From Peromyscus leucopus (Eukaryota; Chordata; Mammalia; Rodentia; Cricetidae), in contig NC_051086.1 in assembly GCF_004664715.2 (NCBI RefSeq), forward strand, positions 74,719,366 to 74,783,365: DNA of 64,000 nt. Reading direction: 5' to 3'. The notes under the pieces are model-generated. The model saw only the letters and a list, made by a program, of their open reading frames with translations, ran no database searches and was not told the origin of the DNA. Both the position numbers and the translations under genes were made by a program. Of this stretch, positions 47,597 to 58,565 are shown piece by piece (within the stretch, counting starts at the first letter, position 1; every line of letters starts with the position of its first letter).

Positions 47597-48236
47597 GCAC
47601 GCACGCACGCACGCACGCGCGCACGCACGCATGCACGCCCGCATGCACACCACACCACACCACATACCACACACCACAAATGCTTACCACACACCACACA
47701 CATATACATACACATTAAATACACACTATACTCACACATCACACACACACACACCACATACCACACACCACAAATACTACACAGTACACACACCACATAT
47801 ACAACATACACACACACCACACACACACTATACACACACACCATACACACATACCACACACCACAAATACCACATAGTACACACTCCATACACACCACAC
47901 ACATACACTATACACAAATACCATATACACATACCACACACACACACACCACATACCACACACTACAAATACCACATACCACACACACCCCATACACACA
48001 CACCACACACACACACACCATACACACACACACCATACACACACACCACACACACAGTATACACACACACCATACACACATACCACACACTACAAATACC
48101 ACGTACCACACCACACACACACACCATATACACACATCACACACACACACACTATGCATACACACCATACACACACATACACACAGCACATACCTCACAG
48201 ACACACACACATAGACACACACACACAAACACACAC
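47553..48236. repeat. CA/CG array passing into CA-rich cryptic repeat, ~0.68 kb
   Basis: 47553-47638 is strictly alternating purine-pyrimidine: about 20 CA units, then GCAC units with a GCGC step. From 47639 the strand is built from C, A and some T, with irregular units of the type cacaccataca and accacacac. G is nearly absent. Frames of 204 codons (plus) and 108-121 codons (minus) are His/Thr- or Cys/Val-rich translations of the repeat, not genes. Confidence 0.97.
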
Positions 48237-48304
48237 TTGAAATAAATCTATAAACAAATGGTTTTCATTAAGCACTAACAGCTGGTAAGAGTAAATTCTG
48301 ATTT

Positions 48305-48772
48305 CTAGAATAAACTTACTTATACTATTCAAAATATCTACCTTTCAGTCAAATATTATGAGGCACACAAGAAAACAAGAAAGTATGCCCCATTCATTGT
48401 AAAGAAAGCAAACTGACAAAAGGCACCAGTCGAAGAAGCTAGACTGGGTATACAAACAAAGGCTTTAAGTGAACTATTTATTCTCAAGGAGCTGAAATAA
48501 ACTCGAAAGAAAACTGTAAAGTTATCTGGAGAATAGTTTGAGCAAACCAAGCTTTATTAATAAAGAGATTGAAATTCCAAAAAGGATGCAAACAGAATTT
48601 TCAGAGATGAAAAGTGCAATAGTTTAATTTTTTTTAATCACTAGCAGATACAAGAGTGCTTCACTTGAGTAACAGTATAAGAATTGGTAAGCTTAAAGAT
48701 GGGACACTGGAAATGACCCAGTCAGAAGAGCAGAAACAAGATAATGAAACATAATAGAGAGCCCTGGTGCTT
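48305..48772 (+). mobile_element. Ancient L1 (L1M/HAL1-like) ORF1 region, left part
   Basis: The blocks 'tattatgaggcacacaagaa', 'ttaataaagagattgaaatt', 'agagatgaaaagtgcaatag' and 'tggaaatgacccagtcagaa' follow the old mammalian L1 ORF1 zone. The element continues at 49656 after a nested insertion. Confidence 0.65.
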
Positions 48773-48774
48773 GT

Positions 48775-49655
48775 TTTAATTTCATTTGTGTTGTGATAAT
48801 ATACTCTGAGCGAAAGCAACTTAGGAGAGGGAGAGGTGTTACTCTCCCAATTCCAGATACAGTTCCTTATTGCAAGGGAGATACAGAGGCAGAAGTTTAA
48901 AGGATCACATGTAGATGTAACCAACTGTCTTATTAAATAAGAAACACAGAACCAATGCAAAGAAGAAAGCCAAGAGATCAGAGCTAAGAGCCTTACCGCC
49001 TGCTGCAGCTAGCCTCTTAAGCCGAGAGACCTCTCTGAAAGGGACCTACTTCCTGTGTGTATATAGTCTTTCTGTTCTGCCTTCTCTTTGGTTGTAAACC
49101 CAAACACATGAGTGCCTCGTCACTGCCTGTATGTACAGCCCTCCAGGTCTTCTATGGTATTGAGATTAAAGGCGTGTGATTCCAATGCTGGCTGTATCCT
49201 TGACCACACAGAGATCTACCTAGCTCTTCTACCAAGTGCTGGGATTAAAGGCGTGCGCCACGAACGCCCAGTCCTGCTATGACTTGCTATTAACTCTGAC
49301 CCCCAAGCAACTTTATTTATTAACATACAAATAAAATCACATTTCAGTACAAATAAAATACCACCATAATCACACCCCCGAGTCAAGAGCAGAGGGAGAA
49401 TTGAACATTCTTGCTTCATTTTTAGCATTCTGTTCTTTTATATAGTTCATCGTGTCTTGCCCCACATTGATGGACAATCCTACATTGATTATTGCGACCC
49501 TCCTACATTGATCAACAAATAATCTGCCATAGGCATACTCACAGGCTAACCTGATACAGAAAATCCTTGGTTTGAGGATCCCTTCCTGGATGATTCTAGC
49601 TTGTAAGTTGACAATTAAATATTCAGCATTACAGCACTTATGGGATACTATTAAC
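48775..49655 (-). mobile_element. Medium-reiterated repeat (minus) interrupted by an LTR-like element
   Basis: The left part (48775-48909) has 'tgttgtgataatatactctg' and 'gcgaaagcaacttaggagag'. The right part (49369-49655) has 'cccccgagtcaagagcagag', 'ccataggcatactcacaggc' and 'gatgattctagcttgtaagt', ending 'gacaatt'. Taking out 48910-49374 joins the two halves. It lies inside the ancient L1. Confidence 0.7.
48910..49368 (-). mobile_element. LTR-like element with internal B1-derived segment, minus strand
   Basis: The 459-bp unit is flanked by the exact 6-bp repeat atcaca (48904-48909 and 49369-49374). On the minus strand it has an ACCAA-type box (aaccaaagagaag), a TATA-like tatata about 20 bp downstream (plus-strand complement near 49059-49064), and ends ...catctaca. 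A B1-derived part at 49160-49270 (complement of 'gtgctgggattaaaggcgtg') includes a partly doubled 'attaaaggcgtg'. The minus-strand start reads TA, not TG, so the exact 5' edge is uncertain. I judge it a solo LTR of an unnamed family. Confidence 0.65.
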
Positions 49656-49905
49656 ATAGCAATGCTTACATGAGTAAGTACCAGAAGGAGAAGAGAGAGA
49701 AAGAGTGTTAAAAAGAATAAATGAAAAAATTATAAGTGACCATCTAAATTTGGTGAAAGGCACTAATTATACAGTGAGGAAAGCTCCAGAAACTTCAACT
49801 GAGAGCCGTACTTCAAGCAGAACTACCATGAGATACACTCTAATTGAACTGTCAAAATCCACAGAGAAAGAGCCCCAAAAATAGGAACAAAGAATTGACT
49901 TTTCA
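49656..49905 (+). mobile_element. Ancient L1 ORF1 region, right part
   Basis: The block 'gtaccagaaggagaagagag' and 'ctctaattgaactgtcaaaa' continue the L1M/HAL1 segment broken at 48772. Confidence 0.6.
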
Positions 49906-49959
49906 TAAACAAGGATTTCCCTTCAAATTAAGTCAGTTTCTTATTGTTAACAACAATAG

Positions 49960-50285
49960 TAAATTTATGTTTATCCATTGCTCACGAGTGCCCTGTTTGT
50001 CTTTTTGATAATAGTCATTGTAACAAGGGAGGCAATTGCTCATCATGATTTTAATTGGCATTTGTCTGATGAATAGTAATGTTGACTATGATTTTATGTT
50101 TCTTTTGTCTTTGTTTGAGCAATGTATATTGAGGTTCTTTGCTTATTTTTAATTGGGTTATTTGTTTCTACATTATGGAGCTATTTGAGTTTCTTAAGTA
50201 GTGTTATCAGCTGCTTTACAAATAAGTGATTAGACAATATTTTCTCTCTGTTGATTGTTTTCTTTACTGTATAGAATCTTTGTGT
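49960..50285 (-). mobile_element. Ancient L1 ORF2 fragment, minus strand
   Basis: The blocks 'ccctgtttgtctttttgata', 'ttaattggcatttgtctgat', 'ggttctttgcttatttttaa' and 'ttctctctgttgattgtttt' are the reverse complement of old L1 ORF2. It faces the plus-strand ORF1 segment ending at 49905. Confidence 0.75.
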
Positions 50286-50648
50286 GTACAATGTATGTGT
50301 GTACATGTTTATACACGTGTGTAGTGTATTATGCAAATGATTATATAGCTGTGTAGTGTATGTGTGTATATATGTGTGTTGTGTATGCTTATATATTTGT
50401 GTAGTTTGTGTATGTAAGAGCTTATATATATCTGTCCAGTGTATTGTGTACTTGCTTATATGTGTATGTGTAGTATATGTGCATATATGCTTATCATGTG
50501 TGTGTGGTGTTATATGTATACATGATTACATAGGTATTCATAGTATGTGCATATACATGCTTATATTTGTGTGTATAGTGTATTGTGTACATGCTTATAT
50601 AGATATGTATAGTGTATATGTGTACATGCTTTTATATGTGTGTGTAGA
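50285..50648. repeat. Minisatellite, 34-35 bp period
   Basis: Units of the form gtgtacatgcttatat..tgtgtatagtgtatt recur. The gcttat-like core lies at 50387, 50420, 50454, 50489, 50524, 50559, 50593 and 50628 (spacing 33-35). Two looser units precede at 50307 and 50339. Roughly ten units in all. A 101-codon frame across it is a by-product. Confidence 0.85.
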
Positions 50649-50649
50649 G

Positions 50650-50905
50650 TCCAGAGGTTGATTCTGGGTTTCTTCTTTAGTTACTCTCATTCTTATTCTT
50701 TGAGACAGGTTCTCACACTAACCTGGAGCTCACTGATTGACAACACTGGCTGGCCAACATTTCCCACGGATCCTTTTGATTCTGCCTAACCAAGTTCTAG
50801 AATTTAAGGTATATACTGACACATCTGGCTTTTAAGTAGGTGCCAAGGATCCAAACTCATGTCCCCTTGATGTAACACAAGCACTTTACCAACTGAGTTG
50901 TTTTC
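50650..50905 (-). mobile_element. B4-type SINE, minus strand
   Basis: The blocks 'tgagacaggttctcacacta', 'cctggagctcactgattgac', 'aaggatccaaactcatgtcc' and 'gcactttaccaactgagttg' form a composite SINE in reverse. The TG-rich minisatellite lies at its tail end. Confidence 0.6.
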
Positions 50906-51114
50906 ATTCACCCCACCTCTAAATCTTTTCTTCTTTGATATAGTGTTTATGTTTAGAAGAAAATGAGTTCATATTTTATCAAGAGTTTATGTGTAGGCAC
51001 ATGCTACTTCAAATAACACTTTGGAAACAGTTGCACACATCTGAAACTTACTCCAAGAAAAATCAGCTGGCTTTTAATGTGCATAGCTAGAGTTGGCTAC
51101 ATCAGGTGTTTCAA

Positions 51115-51205
51115 CTTTTTTGTTGGTTTTGATGTTGGAATGGAGCCTGGGAATTTATGCATGCTCAACATACTCTCTCTACCACTGACCTTCATCCTTA
51201 GCCCC
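51115..51205 (-). mobile_element. ID-type SINE fragment, minus strand
   Basis: The blocks 'gcctgggaatttatgcatgc' and 'ctctctaccactgacctt' then 'catccttagcccc' are the reverse complement of an ID-like head. Confidence 0.55.
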
Positions 51206-51209
51206 TCAC

Positions 51210-53034
51210 TTGTCTTTATTTCCATCAATTAGAAGCTTTATTGATAGTGTGATGGAAAATAGCACTACTAATGAAATGCATTATATCCATGCTGTGTTCT
51301 ATACAAGCATGTCATACACATCCAAAGAACCTCTCCATTTGGAATGTGGCACTATTTATTCTACAAACAGTTCTGAACAAGTTGTTCCTTTCAAGATCTC
51401 TTGGTCATTTTATTTTGATAAAGGATTAGCTAATTCTTCTTAGGAAGAAATGTCATGTGTGCAGATTTAATCTTCTTATATAAAAGTTTATCCATATGGC
51501 TAGGAACTTGATCTCTAAATACCTTTCTTTTAGTTTCTATGGAGTGAAATAGTATAATGCTTATAGTATTTATTCACTTCCTAATGCTGACTTGGGAGTT
51601 TTAAAAAATAATTTAATACTCTAGTATTCAAAATTTATTCTGACAGATCACAATGAACATATATGCAAATGGATGTATGTATTTATATCTCTATGTATAT
51701 AACATATTTATGAAATTATGAGTAACATAATACACATATATTCTCTATCTGATAAGTATATAATACAATTATAGTTAATTATATGTAATATGATACCTGT
51801 ATATATTGTTTTCTTTTCCTAATATTTCAACAAGGATAAAGAGGTGGGCAAGTGATAATGATTTGGCAATCAAAGAAAAACCTGATTGTTTGGGTTCAGC
51901 TTTTATTCTTTGAATGAACATAAGAAAAAAGAAGTGGGTCTAAGATTTTGTGAGAAAAATAATATAAATAGCAATATTTAAAAATTTTGCTCCTCAAAAC
52001 ACCAATGTGATAATGGTATATGCATGCACCAACCATGGGTACTCTGCTCTCCAGTTAGTGTTAAATTAGAAATTTCTCCCAGACAGTCCCGTGAGATCTT
52101 CTCCTAACCAAGTGATTCCTGTAACAAACCCAAATCAGTCATTCTCTTCTTCAAAGAAGAGAATTCACAGGAGCTTATTAAAGTACAAATTTCTGAGCAC
52201 TATTTTCAGACATTTTGGATTAGTGTAGCTAACAGGATGCTCCAAACATCCACTCTCAGTGCTTTGATGGCAGTGGTCTATGGTCACAATTCATAAGTAC
52301 TGTCTTAGCCTGTTTAGACATAATTAAGAATCTTCTCTGTTCAGGGGAAAGGTCTAAACATACAGTGACTGGTTTTCACTGGGACTATGTAAGGTATAGC
52401 TACAGAAAAACATATAAAGCTGTGGAGCTTTGTGAGTCTATGAAATTCCATATGTTATAAAGTCAAAAGAGGATACCTGGAAATACTTCTGACTCAGACG
52501 AGAAGAGTTTATTGTATGAAAACATTACAGGATCAAATGGATGGGCATTTAGCAGATTATGAAATTATTGTGTTTTTATATTTTTCCTTCTATCCTATTC
52601 AGTGATCAATAATGTTTCTTTGTTTGAAAATTAATGGATGTCTAGTCTTTTAGTCTGGCACTTCAGAAAAGAAGTACCTACTTTTGAAGCTGGTTGTCCA
52701 TCATATGCATTTTATCCCTTGGAAAATGTTTCTCTCTGACATGGGATGCTTGTTATCAAATTAAACTGGTATGACCCATGGAGGTCTGAAAAATACCATG
52801 ACATGTTTTTAAAAAAAACCCTACATGTTCCACTAAATGTATTTTTTAAATCCTATCTGTGATCTTACATTGATCGCTTCCCTAAAGCTGGCTAACAGAT
52901 TCTCTTCACATTTCTCTCCATCTGGCTGCCACAGGCCTTTTACAACATAATTCAGAGAATCTTGGGAGATAGCAGCTACTAACTGCTCTACCTTGGTAGT
53001 GGGAAAACTTGTCTGGTAAGTAATGATACAAACT
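51210..53034. other. Unassigned DNA, with a possible old hAT fragment
   Basis: No gene is recognised; a 77-codon frame at 51210-51443 has no known similarity. An AT-rich zone lies at 51650-51810. At about 52165-52318, 'gagcttattaaagtacaaat' and 'cagtggtctatggtcacaat' weakly resemble a MER-type hAT element. Confidence 0.4.
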
Positions 53035-53040
53035 AATGAG

Positions 53041-53413
53041 TGCTGTGGGATGTCTTTCTATACACTGTGAATATGTGCTGTTCCCATTGGTTAGGAAATA
53101 AAGCTATTTTGGCCTATGTCAAGAAAGTTTACAGTCAGGTGGGAAATCCAAGTAGAGATACAAGGAGAAGAAGTGGGGAGTGAGGGAGATGCTAGCTGCC
53201 ACCCAAGGAGCAGCAAGATGCCAGCAGACCGGTAACGCCATGGCCACATGGCAACTTATAGATTAATACACATGGGTTAAGTTGTAAGAGCTAGCTAGCA
53301 AGAAACTTGAGCCATAGGCTATCCAGTTCATAATTAATATGTCTCTGAGTGCTTATTTTATAAGTGGCTGTAGGACTGTGGGACTGGTGGGACCAGAAAA
53401 ACTTCCGGCTACA
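53041..53413 (+). mobile_element. Solo LTR, family A (copy 3), plus strand
   Basis: The 373-bp element starts tgctgtgggatgtctttcta and ends ...cttccggctaca. Flanks are aatgag (53035-53040) and aatggg (53414-53419), a 6-bp duplication with one change. A CCAAT-type 'cccattggttaggaaataaa' lies near the start. The central blocks 'gctgccacccaaggagcagc' and 'gattaatacacatgggttaa' match the complements of copies 1 and 2. No internal viral genes are present. Confidence 0.9.
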
Positions 53414-53419
53414 AATGGG

Positions 53420-54005
53420 GAAAAGTTATTAATTAATATTGGCATCTTGTCATACCTTTAACACTCTCGTGTTCAATTCATATCTGGTGATGCTTTCAGT
53501 TTTCCAAAAATGATTGTGTTTGCTTATAAATTTAGCTCATATGGATGGACTCTCTAGTAGTCATGTATTAGAATATCCTTTTAGGTGTTGTAAGTAAAAG
53601 ATAACACCCTACCTTACCAAGAACTAAAGTAAGCATTAGCTATAAACCACATAAACAGTTCTAGGTCTCTGCCAGGCAAGTGTTAATGATGAATTTGAAC
53701 AACAAAACTATATCAAATAAAGTACATAGCATCCTAGGAATATGTCAAATATCAATACTTATCATAGAAAAAAGATTCATGATTTTATGAGCATGGACAC
53801 AGCAGTTGGAATAAGCAACTTTGACAAAGCTGTTAGTAGAGGTTTCTCTATCTATATGAGACTGAAAGTATGAAAAATCTATATGAAAACTACATAATAA
53901 ACTATGAAAAATTATGAAAGTATGATAAATATTCCATTAGAGTAGGAGAATGGATTCTTAGGATAATCTTTTATATGCAACCTTGTTTTAAAATGACAAT
54001 TTAAG
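53420..54005. other. Unassigned DNA
   Basis: AT-rich, with no gene or repeat recognised. Short imperfect repeats of 'ctatatga' and 'aaaactatg' lie at 53850-53930. Confidence 0.4.
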
Positions 54006-54232
54006 AAATGGGAACTGAGTACCTCAGTGGTTAAGAATACTTGCTGCTTTTACAGAAAACCCAGGTTTTATTCCCAGGACCCATATAGTGGCTCACAACT
54101 GTCTGAAATGCCAGTTACGGGAATCCAATGCTCTCTTCTGACCTCTGTGGACACCAGGCACACATGTGGTACACATTTACATACATGCAGGAAATACACT
54201 TATATAATGTAACAAATAAAAATTTCAAAAAT
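54006..54232 (+). mobile_element. B3-type SINE
   Basis: The blocks 'gtacctcagtggttaagaat', 'tagtggctcacaactgtctg', 'tctcttctgacctctgtgga' and 'acatacatgcaggaaataca' form a plus-strand B3 with an A/T-rich end. Confidence 0.8.
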
Positions 54233-54234
54233 AA

Positions 54235-55384
54235 TAATTTGTTGTGATTAAAAAAAACTATATAAAGACAAACTTGTATACCGAGATTTTAATATGGATT
54301 TTTTTTAAACAGAGAATTTTCAAATATCCCTGTTTAGATTACCTACACAGCAGAATCTTTGAAGAGCATTTGAAGTTTCAATTGGGCTTTTCCTGCCCAG
54401 GAACTGTCGGACAAATGACCGATGCTTTCACACTATCTGCAGCTTGCACACAGTATATATTAGGACTGAAATTCTGACATGGTTTTGGGAGTGAGGTTAA
54501 AAGTAAATACATGGAAATAAGAAGGCATATGTGTACCTTGGAAAAATAATCAATACTGTAACATAATGCAAACAAAGGCTCTTGCCTTTGTAACGTAAAT
54601 GACAAAAAGTGAATTTCTCTCTGAGTAATTGTAGCTGGTAGGCACACTTAGAAAATGTAGTGAGGAGGAATTCAAAACAGAGAGGATAAGATGCATGCTA
54701 GTCACCTCAAATGCTTTCCAATGTATTTGCTGTAATTTACAACATCATTTTAGTACATATTTGCATATGTAAATACTATTCCAGAGAAACTGTACATTTA
54801 TTTTATTTAAACATAGATTTTAAATGGCTATGAGTAAGATAGAGTAAACATAGTCTATTCTATCTCTATTGGTAAATATAAGTTGAAAAGAAATGAGGAT
54901 GAAACAATACAACAGCCTTTTGATAATTCTGACATGTCAGTGATCCAGCTGGCTTGGTTGAAAATATAGAAATGTAAAGAAGCACACACTGAAAGTATGG
55001 TTAGCATCTTTTTCATCCACATCTCTTGCTGCTTATTCATAGACCTGGCTTCACTGCAGCTATGGAACACAACAGAATGACTGAAGCCTGGTTAGAGGAC
55101 AGGATGCATTAGCCAGGTAAATATTCTAGCAACCAATGAGAAAGAAACATGGCAACAGGAGCCAATGATATTGTTTATTAAATATTGGGCTTACCTACTC
55201 ATATACTTGAGTCTCACCCTCTTAAATACCTCAGTGACACTGAAATTTAAGAGTTTTCACCACCACATCCCCAGCCCCAGGTCCTAGAGGGAACATCTCT
55301 TTAGGTGATATGCACAGGACAAATCCAACAACACCGTAAGGAATTAAACTGACTTGAAACGGAGCTAACAACTCACAAATGCAT
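54235..55384. other. Unassigned DNA
   Basis: No gene or confident repeat. Frames of 77 and 89 codons overlap on opposite strands (54244-54477 and 54378-54647) and match nothing I know. Confidence 0.4.
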
Positions 55385-56060
55385 GTATCCTCAGGCTGTG
55401 CTTAAAGTTATGAAAGCAAATCGCATTGAAACAAAATACCAGTATTTATCATCTAATTTAAACAAGAGTCATAATTTCATAACATACAGTCAAAACGTTA
55501 AAGATACCCTGTCAAACTGCATTTCTCAAGAAAAAACAAAAACAACAAAACTCAAGTTGCATAGGAAAAGTCAGTCAATGAATATGTATCAAAGCTGAAA
55601 TGATAAAGATGTAGGAATTATTCAGTAGAAACATCAAAAGAATAGCAATAATACTTCAGAAAAATAAGTCAGAGAATTCTTGAAAAGAAGGTAAGTAACC
55701 ACAAAACAGAAGAAAAAATAGCAATCAAATAGACATTCCAGAAATGAAAAGAGAAATTACAAAACAAATGTACTGGATAAATTATTTAGCAGAATGGAGA
55801 TGAGAAGATGGAGAAATGAGTTTGAAAACAGATCAATATAAATTGCTCTATCAGGGTGGCAGAGTGATAAATAGTTTAGAAATATGGACAGATAGATCCT
55901 CAGCTCTCTCTGGAATGCTACAGAAAGTTTAAAATTTAGATTGTGAGATAAGAAAGCGTATACTCTTGGGAAAATCTTGAAATAATATGGCTGAAAACTT
56001 CCTGAATTTGGGAAGAAGATCTGAAAATTCAAGATCCTTGGTGAAATTCAATGTTGGGCA
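55385..56060 (+). mobile_element. Ancient L1 (L1M/HAL1-like), 5'/ORF1 part
   Basis: The blocks 'caagagtcataatttcataa', 'gatgtaggaattattcagta', 'aaatagacattccagaaatg' and 'atggctgaaaacttcctgaa' follow the old mammalian L1 ORF1 zone. The same element probably continues at 58600 beyond younger insertions. Confidence 0.6.
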
Positions 56061-56261
56061 AGGGAGAAAAGAGTGGAAGCAGCCTGACTGTTTTGTGTGC
56101 TTGCCTATCCCACTCCAGCCCCTGCCAATAAGTCCCGAGGAGGTATCCCTTGCTAGGCACTGAGATTTCTGTTGAATAATCCTCATCTTCTGGGAAGATC
56201 ATTATCCTCCATTGCATCATACCTCAGCTCAAATACTCTTTTCAAATGATATTTTAAAACC

Positions 56262-58020
56262 CACTTACTCCACGTTCTCTCCAACATAAGCCATCATCAG
56301 TGATTTTGTTCTTAGCCATTCTGACAGGTGTAAGATGGTATCTCAGAGTTGTTTTGATTTACATTTCCCTGATGACTAAAAAAGTTGAGCAATTCCTTAA
56401 GTGTCTTTCTGCCATTTGAGGTTCTTCTGTTGAGAACTTTCTGTTTAGATCTGTAGCCCATTTTTAAATTGGATTATTTGGTATTGTGATGTATAGTAGT
56501 TACTTGAGTTCTTTATATATTTTGGAGATCAACCCTCTGTCAGATGTGGGGTTGCTGAAGATCTTTTCCCATTCTGTAGGCTGCATTTTTGTCTTATTGA
56601 CTGTGGCCCTTACCTTACAGAAGCTTTTCAGTTTCAGGAGGTCCCATTTATTAATTGTTGCTCCTCAGTGTCTGTGCTAATGGTGTTATATTTAGGAAGT
56701 GGTCTCTTGTGCCCATGACTATTTCCTACTTTCTCTTCTATCAGGTTCAGTGTAACTGGATTTATGTTGAAGTCTTTGATCCATTTAGGCTTGAGTTTTG
56801 TGCATGAAGATAGATATGGATCTATGTGCATTCTTCTACATGTCAACATTAACATTACTCATAATAGCAAGAACCTGGAAACAACCTGGATGCCCCTCAA
56901 CTGAGGAATGAATAAAGAAAATGTGATTTACACATTATACAATTTCCACGACAGAGTATTTATTACTCAGTGGTAAAACACAATGATATTATGAAATTTG
57001 CAGGCAAATGGATGGAACTAGAAAAAAATCATCCTGAGTGAGGTAACCCAGACCCAGAAAGACAAACATGGTTTATGCTCACTCATAAGTGGATATTGGA
57101 TGTAAACCAAAGGATAACCAGGCTACAATCTACAACTCCAGAGGAGCTAGATAACAAGGAGGACCATAAGATCACCCTAGGAAGGGGAAATAGATAAGAT
57201 CTCCTGGGTAAACTGTGGGGGGTGGGAGAAAGAGAGGAGGGGATGGGGGATGAGAACATGAGGGAACAGGATGGTTGAGTTGGGGGGAGGGATGGAGAGG
57301 GAGAGCAATGAAAGAGATATCTTGATAGAGGGAGCCATTATGGGGTTATGGAGAAACAGGGTGCTAGGGAAATTCCCAGGAATCCACAAGGACGACCCCA
57401 GCTAAGACTTCTAGCAATAGTGCAGAGGGTGCCTGAACTGGCCTCCTTCTGTAATCAGATCGGTGACTACCCTAATTGTTATCATAGAACCTTCACCCAA
57501 TAACTGATGGAAGCAGATGCAGAGATCCACAGCTAAGCACTGGGTGGAGCTCCTGGAATCCAGTGGAAGAGAGGGAGGAGGGATTATATGAGCAAAGGTC
57601 ATCAAGATCATGATGAGGAAACCCACAGAGACAATTGAACTGAGCTAGTAGGAGCTCAGGGACTCTGAACTGACAGCTGAGGAGGCTGCTGAATGTGAGT
57701 GACAGTTGTGTGACTTGGTCTGTTTGTGAGACTCTTGGCAGTGGGACTAAAATTTATCCTTGGTGCATGAACTGGCATTTTTGGAGCCCATTCCTAATGG
57801 TGGGATACCTTGCTCAGCCTTGATTGGGGGAGGGGGCTTGGTCCTGTCTCAATTAAATATGCCAGGCTTTGTTGACTCCCCAGGGAGACCTTACCCTCTC
57901 TGAGGAATGAATGGGGGGAAGGTGGGGTGAAGGGGAAGTGGGGAGGAATGGGAGGAGGGGAGGGAGGGGGAACTGTGGTTGGTATGTAAGATAAAAAGGT
58001 TTTAAATTTAAAAAAAAAAA
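56262..58020 (+). mobile_element. Lx-type L1 with 5' inversion and internal loss (second twin-primed copy)
   Basis: 56262-56853 is L1 ORF2 in reverse. On the minus strand 56634-56855 encodes an ORF2 stretch containing MHIDPYLSSCTKLKPKWIKD. From about 56857 the element reads forward: 'ctcataatagcaagaacctg', 'atcatcctgagtgaggtaac', then 3' UTR with a G-rich zone (57905-57975) and poly(A) at 58009-58020. A few hundred bases of ORF2 expected between the two halves are missing. A second A-run at 58046-58059 follows after about 26 bp. No clear target-site duplication was found. It sits within the ancient L1. Confidence 0.88.
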
Positions 58021-58079
58021 AGAGAGTACACATAAAATAAAATTAAAAAAAAAAAAAACCACATACAAACTCGTGGGTT

Positions 58080-58565
58080 TCTAAGAGACCTTTTCATATA
58101 TCCTTTGTTTTTGCTAACTAGCTCCCAAGCCCCTTGCTCTCCCTGTCTTCTTACTCCCATCACCACTTAACCCTTTAACCGCAATAGTTCCCCTCTTCAT
58201 TTACATCATTTGTGTGGTGTTATCCCCTCCAGTTATATTTTTTATTTAGGTTGCAAGATAATTGATTGTCATGGCTTTTTCATACACTCCTCATTATGGA
58301 TAGCCTGTCCCCATCCTCATCATTTTTTCACCCCTCACCCATCTCCGTTTGAATCCTGTCCCCTACTGTTCATCCCTCTACTTTGATTTGATGGTCCCAC
58401 ATCCATCATAGGCCTCTGAGAAGCACTAATTGGACTCTGGGTTATATTTTGAATTGAGGACATGAATTTAGGAAGGGCATGTGAGGAGGAGTGTTGAGAA
58501 TATGATTAAAATACATTAGATAAATAAATTTTTATAAAGATATATACATTTATAAAGATAAATTT
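58080..58565 (+). mobile_element. Old Lx-type L1 3' end
   Basis: The blocks 'ctagctcccaagccccttgc', 'cccatctccgtttgaatcct', 'ctgagaagcactaattggac' and 'gattaaaatacattagataa' follow the same 3' UTR layout as 43880-44248. A short duplication around 'tttataaagata' lies at its end. Confidence 0.65.

Noticed and set aside
47631..48245. Open frame of 204 codons, plus strand, with overlapping minus-strand frames
   Set aside because: It translates a CA/T satellite: the product is a His/Thr/Tyr-rich repeat, and comparable frames open on the other strand. No gene signal.
56245..58070. Target-site duplication for the second inverted L1
   Set aside because: Only A-rich partial matches (aaaaccca-like) were found at the two ends. 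They are not specific enough to claim.
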